A stretch of 64,000 nt of DNA from Sphingomonadales bacterium UBA2683 (GCA_002354635.1 DELZ01000003.1:248001-312000); one strand, 5' to 3'; positions 43,917 through 53,105 are shown, counted from the stretch's first letter. Numbers and translations: made by a program. Notes: generated by a model from the letters alone, not told the origin.

Positions 43917-45002
43917 ATGCGCGGCGCTATGCCCCGTATTCTTGCCTGCCTTTCGCTATTTTTCTTTCTGGTCCCGGTTACCTATGTGCGTGGCCCCGCG
44001 CCGCCAACAAATGAGAGTCAATATATAGCCATCGAGCCGATCGCCCTGAATGCAAAAGACCCGACCCGCACGCGGGTCGGCCAGCTCGCCTTTCTGGGCG
44101 GCTGGAAAATCACCAGTGACAATGGCGAGTTCGGCGGCATATCTTCCATGGCGGCATTGCCGGACAACCGGTTCCTGATGCTCAGCGACAATGGCTCGCT
44201 GGTCGGCTTCACACTGGACGAGCGCGATCACAAAGCGATTCGTCCGTTCATAGCGCCGCTTCCCGACGGCCCGGCCAAACCCAATGAATTTGCCCGGCAA
44301 AATTGGGACGCCGAATCCTTTCTCCACGACCCCGGCACCGGTCAGTTTTGGGTCGGCTACGAACATCAGCACAGTATCTGGCGCTACGGATCGTCCCTGT
44401 CCCGCAAAGAATCAGCGAATTTTCCGGCAGCGATACAAAACTGGCCGGAAAATGGCGGCGCCGAGGCCATGCTCCGGCTACCCGACGGTCGCTTTCTGGT
44501 CTTCTCCGAGTCTGCGCGATATAAAAAGGGTGGCTATCAGGCGTTCGTGTTTGACGGCGATGCGTCCGAAACAGGCAGCAAACCCGTGGCTTTTGGATAT
44601 CGCCCGCCGGACGGCTACAAGCTGACAGACGCGGTCCTGCTGGACGACAGGTCGGCCCTGATGCTTCACCGGCGCTTTACGCCACTTGGCGGCTTTTCCG
44701 CGATCCTGTCGATCGCGCAACTGGCGGATTTCAAGCCGGGTCAAGTTGCGACATCCACCCCGATCGCAACGTTGAGGCCTCCGCTCAAAGTCGACAATAT
44801 GGAGGCACTGGCGATCGCGCCGGACGCTGATGGAGTCATTGTCTGGATCGCCTCGGATGACAATTTCAGCGCGTTGCAGGAATCGCTGCTGCTGAAATTC
44901 CGGTTGCTCATGGGCAAATCAACGAAGAACACCGAAGGCGCGGAGCGCCATAACGAAAAAGCCGGAGCGAGCCCCGGCTTTTCAACGTTCGAATCAGATT
45001 GA
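43917..45002 (+). CDS. Esterase-like activity of phytase family protein
   Basis: 361 residues with a signal peptide (ILACLSLFFFLVPVTYVRG); an in-frame ATG four codons later (43929) is an equally possible start. The mature protein resembles beta-propeller phytase-like esterases: GGWKITSDNGEFGGISSMAALPDNRFLMLSDNG, the VGYEHQHSIWRY blade, and VDNMEALAIAPDADGVIVWI. Probably periplasmic and phosphoester-hydrolysing. The last ~25 residues coincide with a bidirectional terminator, so they may be non-essential. Convergent with rpmB, four bases apart. Confidence 0.82.
   Translation: MRGAMPRILACLSLFFFLVPVTYVRGPAPPTNESQYIAIEPIALNAKDPTRTRVGQLAFLGGWKITSDNGEFGGISSMAALPDNRFLMLSDNGSLVGFTLDERDHKAIRPFIAPLPDGPAKPNEFARQNWDAESFLHDPGTGQFWVGYEHQHSIWRYGSSLSRKESANFPAAIQNWPENGGAEAMLRLPDGRFLVFSESARYKKGGYQAFVFDGDASETGSKPVAFGYRPPDGYKLTDAVLLDDRSALMLHRRFTPLGGFSAILSIAQLADFKPGQVATSTPIATLRPPLKVDNMEALAIAPDADGVIVWIASDDNFSALQESLLLKFRLLMGKSTKNTEGAERHNEKAGASPGFSTFESD
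44957..44982. terminator. Bidirectional terminator within the 3' end of the phytase-like gene
   Basis: AAAAGCCGG and CCGGCTTTT form a 9-bp stem around an 8-nt loop, with A-rich sequence 5' and T-rich 3'. It works for both converging genes (phytase-like and rpmB) and lies inside the phytase-like coding sequence, about 20 bp before its stop. Confidence 0.75.
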
Positions 45003-45006
45003 TCGC

Positions 45007-45297
45007 TTAAGCGGTCGCAACCTGCTTTTTCACGATTTCCTTTTTGAGTCGCTTCACCCGCAGGCTCAGCTTGTCGTCCTTGGTTTTCAGCAACCAGTTG
45101 TCGAGGCCGCCAACATGTTCCACCGAACGCAGGCCGTGCGTCGAAACGCGAAGCTTCACGCCCTTGCCGAGTGTATCGGACAGCAGCGTCACATTTTGCA
45201 GGTTGGGCAAAAATGTTTTCTTGGTCCGGTTTTTGGCGTGCGACACATTATTGCCTACCAGCCGAGTCTTACCTGTCAGTTCGCAAATCCGCGACAT
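45007..45297 (-). CDS. rpmB: 50S ribosomal protein L28
   Basis: 96 residues from the ATG at 45297 (MSRICELTGK); an in-frame ATG at 45378 is too long for the family. L28 hallmarks are RICELTGKTRLVGNNVSHAK, NRTKKTFLPNLQNV and HGLRSVEHVGGLDNWLLKTK. Ribosome large-subunit protein. The alphaproteobacterial C-terminus LSLRVKRLKKEIVKKQVATA is present. Single-gene transcript with its terminator in the neighbouring gene. Confidence 0.98.
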   Translation of the reverse strand: MSRICELTGKTRLVGNNVSHAKNRTKKTFLPNLQNVTLLSDTLGKGVKLRVSTHGLRSVEHVGGLDNWLLKTKDDKLSLRVKRLKKEIVKKQVATA

Positions 45298-45449
45298 CGT
45301 AAAAGTCCAATTTCTTGTTATTGAATGATTCCCAGCGGGAAAGAGCGGTCCCCTAACCGTAATCAGCCCATGCGTCAAGCATCTCCGGGCATTTTACGCG
45401 ATCTCGCTCACCTATGGTCATCCCGTCACTTCCGCGCTAATCGATAGGC

Positions 45450-45908
45450 ATGGCAGCAGCAAAATTTACTTCTTTCATGGGCGATGCGCTGGCTTTGGCC
45501 CAGGCGGCAATCGCCGTCGGCGAAGTACCTGTCGGGGCGGTTGTCGTCAAAGATGGCAAGATCATCGGCCGCGGCCATAATCATACCCGAATCGATCACG
45601 ACCCCACCGCCCATGCCGAAATCGTCGCGATTCGGCAGGCGACACAGTTTCTGGGCAATGACCGGCTGGAAGACTGCGACCTGTGGGTGACGCTGGAACC
45701 CTGCACCATGTGCGCTGGCGCGATCGCCCACGCGCGCATTGGCCGGCTTTATTACGGTGCCGACGATCCCAAGGGCGGGGCCGTGGATAGCGGCGTCCGC
45801 TTTTTCGATGCCGCGACGTGCCATCACAAACCGGAAATCTATGCCGGCATAGAAGGAGAGCGTTCAGCGAAACTGCTGCTGGATTTTTTCAAGGAGCGCC
45901 GCGACTAG
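45450..45908 (+). CDS. tadA: tRNA-specific adenosine deaminase
   Basis: 152 residues of the cytidine/deoxycytidylate deaminase superfamily. Zinc site HAEIVAIR (His and catalytic Glu) and PCTMCAGA (two Cys). N-terminal ALALAQAAIAVGEVPVGAV and C-terminal PKGGAVDSGVRFFDAATCHHKPEI with ERSAKLLLDFFKERR fit TadA, which converts A34 to inosine in tRNA-Arg. Convergent with the LytTR response regulator, four bases apart. Confidence 0.92.
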   Translation: MAAAKFTSFMGDALALAQAAIAVGEVPVGAVVVKDGKIIGRGHNHTRIDHDPTAHAEIVAIRQATQFLGNDRLEDCDLWVTLEPCTMCAGAIAHARIGRLYYGADDPKGGAVDSGVRFFDAATCHHKPEIYAGIEGERSAKLLLDFFKERRD

Positions 45909-45911
45909 CTC

Positions 45912-46712
45912 CTAGTGCACGAACCGCGCGACCACATCCCGGTAGCTGCGGCTGACCTTCACCTGCGCGCCTGACCCCAGCACCAGAAAACATTCGCCGT
46001 TGGTATGCGGCTTCACTTCCCGGACCTGGCTCAGATTGACGATGGTGGAGCGATGCACCCGCTGGAAATTGCGCGGATCGAGCCGCTTTTCCAGATCCTT
46101 CATCGTCTCGCGGAGGATCAGGCTGTTGTCGGCGGTATAGATGCACATATAGTCACCGGCGGCGTCGATCCGTTCGATCGTATCGACATCGACCCGGAAA
46201 ATCTGGCCGCGATCTTTGACATTGATCAGCTTTTCATAGCGATTCGCCGACGCGGGTTCGTCCGAATCATCCATATTGGCCATTGCGTCGGGCGCCACTT
46301 CGCTGAGCACATTTTTCAGCTTCTCGAGTTCGGCACCGCCGCGTTTTTCCAGCAGCCGCTTGCGCACCCGGTCAATCGCATCCGCCAACCGGTCTTCCTC
46401 GACCGGTTTGACCAGATAGTCGATCGCCTCTGCCTCGAAGGCGCGGACCGCGTGTTCGGAATAGGCGGTCACGAATATGAATAATGGCGGTTCGATCTCC
46501 ATAATACCCTGTACCACCGAGAAGCCGTCAAATCCCGGCATCTGGATATCGAGAAACACCAGGTCCGGCTTCAGCGTCTTTATCTTCCGAATCGCTTCCC
46601 GGCCATTGCGGCAGGTGTCGACAATCTCGATGTCGTCAAATTTTTCGAGACGAATCTGCAAACCCTGGATCGCGAGTTTTTCGTCATCGACTAATATCGT
46701 CCTGATTGTCAT
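45912..46712 (-). CDS. LytTR-type response regulator
   Basis: 266 residues. The receiver domain begins MTIRTILVDDEKLAIQGLQI, with the phospho-acceptor Asp55 in LVFLDIQMPG and the acidic DD at 9-10. The C-terminal LytTR domain has INVKDRGQIFRVDVDTIER and RNFQRVHRSTIVNLSQVREV. Its start overlaps the histidine-kinase stop by four bases (46709-46712), forming a two-component pair. Targets unknown. Confidence 0.93.
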   Translation of the reverse strand: MTIRTILVDDEKLAIQGLQIRLEKFDDIEIVDTCRNGREAIRKIKTLKPDLVFLDIQMPGFDGFSVVQGIMEIEPPLFIFVTAYSEHAVRAFEAEAIDYLVKPVEEDRLADAIDRVRKRLLEKRGGAELEKLKNVLSEVAPDAMANMDDSDEPASANRYEKLINVKDRGQIFRVDVDTIERIDAAGDYMCIYTADNSLILRETMKDLEKRLDPRNFQRVHRSTIVNLSQVREVKPHTNGECFLVLGSGAQVKVSRSYRDVVARFVH

Positions 46713-47941
46713 GTTTTTATATCCTTATGCTGGAATGATGCCATCGCCGGCGCATCTATCGGCTCCCGCTGACGGTCATCACTGGATGCATGCTCCCCAA
46801 AAATAGTCTCGTTTCTCACCTGTTCGTCGGTCGCGGATTGATCCGCTGCTTCCCGCTCGATCTGTTCTCTCGTTTCAAATGGCAAGGCAATGATGACCGA
46901 AAAGCCCTCGCCAGGCGACGAACGCGTTTCGAATATCGCGCCTTCTCCATAGGCTTGGTTTAATCGCTCCTGAATATTTCCGAGCCCGACGCCGGTCGAT
47001 TCGGATTTTCTGGTCGTCGAGCCGGTTTTGCCGGGCCCGGTATCCGAAACGGTTATCCGCAACTTGTCGCCGTCGAGAAAGGCCGCGACCGAGATGTCTG
47101 CCCCTTCTTCCTGCGGCGTCACAGCATATTTGATCGCATTTTCGACCAGCGGTTGGAGCAACAGGGATGGCAACAAGGCATCACGCACTGCCGGATCGAT
47201 ATCAAAATGCGACCGCAACCGGTCCTCGAAGCGCATTTTCTCGATATCCAGATAGAGATGCAGTGTTTCCACCTCCTGTGCCAGCGTCACCCGGCTATGG
47301 ACCTCGTTGACCAGGGTGTGGCGCAGGAAGGACGACAGGCGCGACAGCATGGCGTTGGCCGGCTCGGTCTGGCGCAACAGCACCAGCGTCGAAATGCTGT
47401 TCAGCGTGTTGAACAGGAAATGGGGATTGAGCTGATAGCGCAACATCGCCAGCTGCGCGCGGGTCGCCTGCGCCTCCAGCTGCAGCAGCTGATCATTCTG
47501 CTCCTCGACTCGCAGAAAGAAGTTGATGGCATAATAAAGCGCCGACCATGAACCGAGCAGCATGATGCCGAGGAACAGCGAGCCAAGGAACAATGTCCCG
47601 AACGCGGTCTCCGTCGCCGGATTCTGGATCAGGAAAACCCAGGCATCGATGAAGGCATAGAGCGCTGCCGCGACCGTCAATATCGCGGCGGTGCTGCTCC
47701 ATGTCACAATCGGGCGACGGTGAATCAGATTCTTGTAGACCACCGACAGCAGCAGCGAGATCGAATAGCCGGTTATGGTCGAAATGATCACCGGCACCAG
47801 GAAGCTCAGCGGCAGTCCGTTGGAAATTCCGCCGATCGCGCGCAAAATAAGTGCACCGGCCCAGCCCGCAGATTGCAGGTTCCAGAATGCCCGGTTCTTG
47901 TTGCCAAAAAACGGCTGGGGTCGAATATCCATTACGGCCAT
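46709..47941 (-). CDS. LytS-type sensor histidine kinase
   Basis: Taken from the ATG at 47941 (410 residues); a start three codons later (47932) or an upstream one (48031) is possible, and no clear ribosome site decides. About four to five transmembrane segments (LILRAIGGISNGLPLSFLVPVII, AAILTVAAALYAFIDAWVFL, LFLGIMLLGSWSALYYAINF) form the sensor. The H-box is QLNPHFLFNTLNSISTLVLL, followed by an ATPase domain with VENAIKYAVTP and GVGLGNIQERL. Pairs with the overlapping LytTR response regulator. Signal unknown. Confidence 0.9.
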   Translation of the reverse strand: MAVMDIRPQPFFGNKNRAFWNLQSAGWAGALILRAIGGISNGLPLSFLVPVIISTITGYSISLLLSVVYKNLIHRRPIVTWSSTAAILTVAAALYAFIDAWVFLIQNPATETAFGTLFLGSLFLGIMLLGSWSALYYAINFFLRVEEQNDQLLQLEAQATRAQLAMLRYQLNPHFLFNTLNSISTLVLLRQTEPANAMLSRLSSFLRHTLVNEVHSRVTLAQEVETLHLYLDIEKMRFEDRLRSHFDIDPAVRDALLPSLLLQPLVENAIKYAVTPQEEGADISVAAFLDGDKLRITVSDTGPGKTGSTTRKSESTGVGLGNIQERLNQAYGEGAIFETRSSPGEGFSVIIALPFETREQIEREAADQSATDEQVRNETIFGEHASSDDRQREPIDAPAMASFQHKDIKT

Positions 47942-48102
47942 CTGGCTATCTATAGCGGGGCATTGCCGCTTGGGGAAGAATCGCCTATCATTTGCGCAAA
48001 TAAGACGACGGAGGCGCTGCTTTTCGATCAAATTGCAAAGACACTTGCATTATCGACCGGAAAATTGTGGCTGAAGATCGGCAACAGACAAAGGAGAATA
48101 TC

Positions 48103-48684
48103 ATGGGTGGCCCCAACGAAGTCAGAGCTAAATTCCCTTCCATGGAAGAGGGCTCACAGGAAGACTGGCAGATCATTGGCGGGCACTTTGGTCCCTTTGC
48201 CAGCAAGGTTGCTGACCGTGTCCTCGACCATCTGAAGCTGCTGGACGGCGATTTTGGTGGCTTTCCGATCGATCGCATGCAGCACAGCCTGCAGACTGCG
48301 ACCCGCGCGCATCGTGATGGCCGGGACGAGGAATATGTGGTGATGGCCTTGCTCCATGATGTGGGCGATACGCTTGGTACCTATAATCATCCCGATATTG
48401 CCGCAGCGATCCTGAAACCTTTCGTCAGCGCGAAAAACCACTGGATCACCGAAAAGCACGGCATTTTCCAGGGCTATTATTTCTTCCACTATCTGGGCCA
48501 GGATCGCGATATGCGCGAACAGTTCCGCGGCCATGAGCATTTTGAAGATTGTGCGGAATTCTGCGCGAAATACGATCAAACGGCCTTTGATGCCAATTAT
48601 GATACTGCGCCGCTGGAATTTTTTGAACCGATGGTCCGCCGCGTCATGGCGCGCCCGGTCAACAGCATCTACGTCACCGAGTAA
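48103..48684 (+). CDS. HD-domain protein
   Basis: 193 residues from the ATG at 48103 with AAAGGAGA upstream. Metal-binding histidines are in MQHSLQTATRAH and the ALLHDVGD doublet, then KNHWITEKHGIFQGYYFFHYLG. The spacing resembles PhnZ/MIOX-like HD oxygenases or phosphohydrolases rather than the SpoT type. Active on a small phosphorylated or polyol compound; substrate unknown. It stands alone, divergent from the LytS-type kinase. Confidence 0.78.
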   Translation: MGGPNEVRAKFPSMEEGSQEDWQIIGGHFGPFASKVADRVLDHLKLLDGDFGGFPIDRMQHSLQTATRAHRDGRDEEYVVMALLHDVGDTLGTYNHPDIAAAILKPFVSAKNHWITEKHGIFQGYYFFHYLGQDRDMREQFRGHEHFEDCAEFCAKYDQTAFDANYDTAPLEFFEPMVRRVMARPVNSIYVTE

Positions 48685-48703
48685 GGCCGGTAGAGACGGG
48701 TCT

Positions 48704-49243
48704 TCAGGCGGCTGAAGACTCGCCGATTTTCCTGAGATGACGGACGACCATATCATCGCGATTGGTGCCGTCTGAATTCTGGTTCAATTCCGACTCATCG
48801 ATCCAGCACAGATCGTCCATTTCAAGAAGCCGGTCATCATGCGCCCGCATGCTGATCCGTCGAATCGGCTGGCGGTCCCGCGAATCGCACAATATCGGAT
48901 TGGACGGCACGCCGGTTTCCCATCGTTCGCCCCATTGGCGCAGCGCGATCATGGTCGGCAGCAGATCCTGCCCTTTGTCGGTTAGTCTGTACTCGACCTT
49001 CCGCTTGTCATGATCGCAGGGACGGCGGGTCATGATCCCGGCTTCCACCATGCGGGTTAGCCGGTTGGCCAATATGTTGCGGGCGATACCGATTTCCGAC
49101 AAAAAATCCTCGAAGTGCCCGACTCCGTTGAGCGCCGCGCGCAATATCATGAAGCACCAGCGCTCGCCGATGACTTCCAGTGATACGGGCAGGCTGCACT
49201 CGCCACCGGCCATACTCGATAAATCTTCTCTGATTTTGTCCAT
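48704..49243 (-). CDS. HxlR-type winged-helix regulator
   Basis: 179 residues. The N-terminal HxlR signature CSLPVSLEVIGERWCFMILRAA is followed by GHFEDFLSEIGIARNILANRLTRMVEAG and the wing RRPCDHDKRKVEYRLT, then a C-terminal extension of about 60 residues. HxlR proteins often repress a divergent gene. The neighbouring small secreted-protein gene at 49417 is divergent across an AT-rich 173-bp spacer containing AGTTGCAACT, a candidate site. Confidence 0.88.
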   Translation of the reverse strand: MDKIREDLSSMAGGECSLPVSLEVIGERWCFMILRAALNGVGHFEDFLSEIGIARNILANRLTRMVEAGIMTRRPCDHDKRKVEYRLTDKGQDLLPTMIALRQWGERWETGVPSNPILCDSRDRQPIRRISMRAHDDRLLEMDDLCWIDESELNQNSDGTNRDDMVVRHLRKIGESSAA

Positions 49244-49296
49244 AAAACCTATCCTAAACCAGTTTATTGGCGAGTGCGAAAAAAATATAAGTTTTT

Positions 49297-49306
49297 AGTT
49301 GCAACT
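49297..49306. promoter_or_regulatory. Candidate HxlR operator
   Basis: AGTTGCAACT is a perfect palindrome in the AT-rich divergent spacer. GCAACCTAAATTGCAACCC lies 30 bp further with two more GCAAC half-sites, so several sites may be occupied. Confidence 0.35.
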
Positions 49307-49416
49307 TAAAACCTATTAATATAAGTATTGATTCGCAACCTAAATTGCAACCCAAAATTTCTCCCCTCCGGGCTTCACCAAAATGGCTCGGGAACAGATT
49401 GAAGAAAGGAAATATC

Positions 49417-49746
49417 ATGCTTCTCTCCCAAAGCCCGCTTCGCGCCGCGATTATCTTCTCCATTGCCGCGTTGACATCGCTCACCCTGTTCACCGCGACC
49501 ACGGCACAGGCACGCACGACGGCTATCGCCTATACTGCCGAACTGCAGGCCCCGGTCGAAGCCGCGCAGGAAATTATCAAGGATACCGTCATCCGCTGCA
49601 CCGGCACCGAATGCATTGGTGGCCAAAGCAGTTCTGCGCCGCGGACAATTTGCGCCAAGATCGTCGACGAATTCGGCCCGGTCGCCAGCTTCGCCTATAA
49701 GGGCGAGGCCTTCGACGCCGAAGCATTGGCCAAATGCAACGACTGA
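49417..49746 (+). CDS. Small secreted protein, CC_3452-like
   Basis: 109 residues from the ATG at 49417, preceded by AAGGAAA. The signal peptide IIFSIAALTSLTLFTATTAQA is followed by a mature ~80-residue domain with TVIRCTGTECIGGQSSSAPRTICAKIVDEFG and ending AEALAKCND. Three or four cysteines suggest disulfides. It matches my memory of the CC_3452-like small secreted proteins of alphaproteobacteria, whose function is unknown. Divergent from an HxlR regulator that probably controls it; a long-loop terminator lies downstream. Confidence 0.7.
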   Translation: MLLSQSPLRAAIIFSIAALTSLTLFTATTAQARTTAIAYTAELQAPVEAAQEIIKDTVIRCTGTECIGGQSSSAPRTICAKIVDEFGPVASFAYKGEAFDAEALAKCND

Positions 49747-49817
49747 TCTGATTATCCCCGTCTGACCGGCCTCTCGCTCCCTAATGCGGCCAGTTCACTG
49801 GCCCTGCCGGTCAGCCA

Positions 49818-49882
49818 TAGCGCCGAAGCGAAGCTCCTTTTCCATTCCCCGGAAGATAAGAGCCAGCTTCGGCGCTCTTTTT
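49818..49882 (+). terminator. Intrinsic terminator with long loop before the RelA/SpoT gene
   Basis: Perfect 11-bp stem AGCGCCGAAGC (49818-49828) / GCTTCGGCGCT (49865-49875) around a 36-nt loop, followed by six T at 49877-49882. It terminates the small secreted-protein transcript about 40 bp before the next start. Confidence 0.75.
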
Positions 49883-49919
49883 TGTTGCCCCGGCCCGGAA
49901 AGCGCGACATCTTCACCCT

Positions 49920-52010
49920 ATGCTGAGGCAATATGAACTGGTGGAACGGGTCCGATCCTATGATCCCGATGCAGATGAAGATCTGATCAACCGCGCCTAT
50001 GTGTTTTCCGTGCAGCGGCACGGCAGCCAGAAACGGGCCAGCGGCGATCCCTATTTCAGCCACCCCATCGAGGTCGCCGGCCTGATGACCGATCTCAAGC
50101 TGGATCAGCAGACAATTGTCACCGCGCTGCTTCACGACACTGTCGAGGATACGCTGACCACGACGGAAGAAATCAGCAAGCTGTTCGGCGACGAAATCGC
50201 CAGGCTGGTCGATGGCGTAACCAAGCTTTCGACAATCGAGGCGCAGACAGACAACGAGAGGGCTGCGGAGAATCTGCGCAAATTCCTGCTCGCCATGTCC
50301 GATGATATCCGCGTGCTGCTGGTCAAGCTTGCCGATCGCCTGCACAATATGCGGACGCTGCATTTCATAAAGAGCGAAGAAAAGCGGCTGCGGATCGCGC
50401 ATGAAACAATGGATATCTATGCCCCGCTCGCCGAGCGGGTGGGCATGTATGAATATATGCGCGAGATGCAGCTGCTGGCCTTCCAGCACATGGAGCCGGA
50501 AGCCTATGAAACGATCACCAAAAGGCTGCAGGCAATCAAGGTCGGAGACGAGGGACAGGTAGACAAGATATCCCAGTCGATCCAGAAGGCTCTGGAAAGC
50601 GGCGGACTGGTCGCGGAGGTCAGCGGCCGCGAAAAACATCCCTATTCGATATGGCGCAAGATGCAGGAGCGGCACGTCAGTTTTGAACAGCTGACCGATA
50701 TCATGGCGTTCCGCGTGGTTACCGACAATAGCGCGGAATGCTACCGTGCGCTCGGCATATTGCACAAGAAGTGGAAGATGGTACCCGGGCGGTTCAAGGA
50801 CTATATCTCCACGCCCAAGCGCAACGGCTATAGTTCTATCCATACAACCATCATGCACGGCACCAACATGCGCGTGGAGATCCAGATCCGCTCGCAGCGC
50901 ATGCACGAGGACAATGAATTCGGTCTCGCCGCGCACTGGGCCTATAAACAGGGCAATCGTCCCGATGGTCAGGCGGGCTGGATCCGCGATCTGATCGAGA
51001 TTCTGGATCAGGCCGAAGACGCCGAGGAGCTGCTGGAACACACCAAGCTGGCAATGTACCAGGACCGGATTTTCGCGTTCACACCCAAGGGTACCCTGCT
51101 GCAAATGCCACGCGGTTCGACCACCGTCGATTTCGCCTATGCGGTGCACACCGATCTCGGCAATCAGGCAGTCGGCGCCAAGGTAAACGGCCGGCATGTG
51201 CCCCTGCGCACCCAGCTGCAAAATGGCGATGTCGTCGAAATCCTGAAATCCAAGGGTCAGGAACCGCAGCCCGGCTGGCTCTCCTTTGTCATCACCGGCA
51301 AGGCGCGCGCCGCCATTCGCCGCAATGTCCGGTTCAAGGAACGGGACGAGATGATCGCCATCGGTACCGAGCTGTATGAAGAAATTATCGAGCGTTTACC
51401 GGGCAAGATCGGCAAGCGCGCGATCAAGGCGGCACTGAAACGGCTGAACATGCAAGAGCCCGATGACCTGATGATGGCAATCGGTACCCGCCAGCTTAGC
51501 GACCGGGAGGTGATGGAAGCGATCATGCCTGGCAGCGTCCATGACAATGATGACGAACGGCAATGGCCCGAACAGGATCGCGCGATTTCGATAAAGGGTC
51601 TGACCCCGGGCGTTGCATTCAACCTCGCAGAATGCTGCCATCCGGTGCCCGGGGACCGTATTGTCGGTCTGCGGCGCAGCGGAGAAAATGTGGAGGTGCA
51701 TACCATCGACTGCCAGAGCCTGGCTAATGGTGTGGATGCAGACTGGGTCGATCTGAGCTGGGGCAATGAAAGCGACGGTGCGCCCGCCCGGCTATGCGTG
51801 GTGCTTCACAACAAGCCCGGAACACTTGCCGAAATGGCGGGGATATTCGGCTTTCACAATGCCAATATCCTGAACCTTCGCCTGTCCCACCGCGACGGCC
51901 CGTTCCATACGTTCGACGTCGATCTGGAAGTGCACAATGTCCATCATCTTATGCGGATATTATCGGCCCTGCGCGCATCGGAAGCGGTTGCGCAGGCCGA
52001 GCGTGCCTGA
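49920..52010 (+). CDS. spoT: Bifunctional (p)ppGpp synthetase/hydrolase
   Basis: 696 residues. HD hydrolase domain first (FSHPIEVAGLMTDL, then ALLHDTVEDTL at about 65-75), then the RelA/SpoT synthetase domain (GRFKDYISTPKRNGYSSIHT and EIQIRSQRMHEDNEFGLAAHW), a TGS domain (FAFTPKGTLLQMPRGSTTVDF) and a C-terminal ACT domain (VVLHNKPGTLAEMAGIFGFH). Typical single Rsh of alphaproteobacteria; both activities appear intact. Stringent-response control of growth and stress. Only about 20 bp separate it from the convergent FKBP gene. Confidence 0.96.
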   Translation: MLRQYELVERVRSYDPDADEDLINRAYVFSVQRHGSQKRASGDPYFSHPIEVAGLMTDLKLDQQTIVTALLHDTVEDTLTTTEEISKLFGDEIARLVDGVTKLSTIEAQTDNERAAENLRKFLLAMSDDIRVLLVKLADRLHNMRTLHFIKSEEKRLRIAHETMDIYAPLAERVGMYEYMREMQLLAFQHMEPEAYETITKRLQAIKVGDEGQVDKISQSIQKALESGGLVAEVSGREKHPYSIWRKMQERHVSFEQLTDIMAFRVVTDNSAECYRALGILHKKWKMVPGRFKDYISTPKRNGYSSIHTTIMHGTNMRVEIQIRSQRMHEDNEFGLAAHWAYKQGNRPDGQAGWIRDLIEILDQAEDAEELLEHTKLAMYQDRIFAFTPKGTLLQMPRGSTTVDFAYAVHTDLGNQAVGAKVNGRHVPLRTQLQNGDVVEILKSKGQEPQPGWLSFVITGKARAAIRRNVRFKERDEMIAIGTELYEEIIERLPGKIGKRAIKAALKRLNMQEPDDLMMAIGTRQLSDREVMEAIMPGSVHDNDDERQWPEQDRAISIKGLTPGVAFNLAECCHPVPGDRIVGLRRSGENVEVHTIDCQSLANGVDADWVDLSWGNESDGAPARLCVVLHNKPGTLAEMAGIFGFHNANILNLRLSHRDGPFHTFDVDLEVHNVHHLMRILSALRASEAVAQAERA

Positions 52011-52028
52011 TCGCAACTGGAGATTTGT

Positions 52029-52604
52029 CTAGGGAGCGGGCGGAGGACCGCCGGGCATACCCTGCGCCTCCATCTGCTGCCGCAGCTCTTCCATTTGTGC
52101 CTGGGAAATGAAGTCCAGCAGGGTCACGTCGAAAATCAGCAGGCTGTTCGGCGGAACCTGTTCCCCCGGAGACGCTTCTCCATAGGCCAGGTCCGACGGA
52201 ATCCAGATGCGATATTCGCCGCCCTTCTGCATCAGCTGCAGCGCTTCGGAAAAACCGGGAACGACGCCGCCCACTGGCATTGGCGTCTGCTCGTTGGCAT
52301 CGAACACCGTGCCGTCGCGTAGCCTGCCTTCATATTTGACCAGTGCGGTATCAGTCGCGGTCGGTGACGGTCCCTCGCCCGGCTTGAGCACCTTGTACTG
52401 CAGTCCGGATGCGGTTGTTTCTACCCCGTCTTCGTCAGCATTGGCCGCGAGAAACTGATCGTTGCTTGCGCCATTGACCACAGCATTCTGGGTTCCCGTA
52501 TAAGCGAGAGCCAGAGCCGCGACAGCAATCACCAGCACTCCGAGCCAGATCTTGGTCAGCGAGCCCTTTTTGATGGGATGAATCGGAACCGTCGTAACAG
52601 ACAT
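52029..52604 (-). CDS. FKBP-type peptidyl-prolyl isomerase, membrane-anchored
   Basis: 191 residues. One N-terminal transmembrane helix (KIWLGVLVIAVAALALAY) places the domain in the periplasm. The FKBP domain begins TTASGLQYKVLKPGEGPSPT, with YEGRLRDGTVFDAN, VVPGFSEALQLMQKGGEYRIW and LLIFDVTLLDF. A Gln/Met-rich helix and Pro-rich tail (MEAQGMPGGPPPAP) follow. Catalyses proline isomerisation in secreted-protein folding. Adjacent to rpsU on the same strand; whether they are co-transcribed is unclear (35 bp apart). Confidence 0.93.
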   Translation of the reverse strand: MSVTTVPIHPIKKGSLTKIWLGVLVIAVAALALAYTGTQNAVVNGASNDQFLAANADEDGVETTASGLQYKVLKPGEGPSPTATDTALVKYEGRLRDGTVFDANEQTPMPVGGVVPGFSEALQLMQKGGEYRIWIPSDLAYGEASPGEQVPPNSLLIFDVTLLDFISQAQMEELRQQMEAQGMPGGPPPAP

Positions 52605-52639
52605 GGGCAGGCTACCTTATATTCGTGGAGCCGAAGCGC

Positions 52640-52846
52640 TTAAATCAGACCGTCGCGTTCCATCCGCTTGCGATCCATCTTGCGGGCGCGACGTACGGCA
52701 GCAGCCTTTTCGCGGGCACGCTTCTCGGACGGCTTTTCATAATGGCGGCGAAGCTTCATTTCGCGATAAACGCCTTCACGCTGCAATTTTTTCTTGAGCG
52801 CCCGGAGGGCCTGATCAACATTATTATCGCGAACCATGATTTGCAT
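52640..52846 (-). CDS. rpsU: 30S ribosomal protein S21
   Basis: 68 residues with the S21 signature VRDNNVDQALRALKKKLQREG and the strongly basic tail KRAREKAAAVRRARKMDRKR. Small-subunit protein near the anti-Shine-Dalgarno region, important for initiation. The start MQIMVRDNN matches the family in alphaproteobacteria. Confidence 0.97.
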   Translation of the reverse strand: MQIMVRDNNVDQALRALKKKLQREGVYREMKLRRHYEKPSEKRAREKAAAVRRARKMDRKRMERDGLI

Positions 52847-53105
52847 AAGACTGAGTAACTCCGTTCAAATTCCGTAGCGGGCCAGAAGCAATTTCTGCTG
52901 GCCTGAATTGGTGTAAAAGCCATAAAAAAGGGTTTGCCGCAGAATCAATCTGCTTCAATCTCGGGCCGCCTATCAATTTCCCGGCAGCAAGGCAAGCTTT
53001 TACACGATAAATTGCGCAAATGAAAGGGGCTTTGCATTCGCCTTTTCGGGGCTTTGCTATAGGATGAGGCATAGAGACGATATCAGCCGATTCGAGGAGA
53101 GAAAA

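Noticed and set aside
48780..48800. GGTTCAATTCCGACTC resembling a tRNA T-arm
   Set aside because: It lies within the HxlR coding region and no acceptor, D-arm or anticodon arm can be folded around it.
49752..51221. 489-residue open frame antisense to the RelA/SpoT gene
   Set aside because: It is fully antisense to a strongly conserved gene, has no domain-like sequence and is the usual long shadow frame of GC-rich coding DNA.
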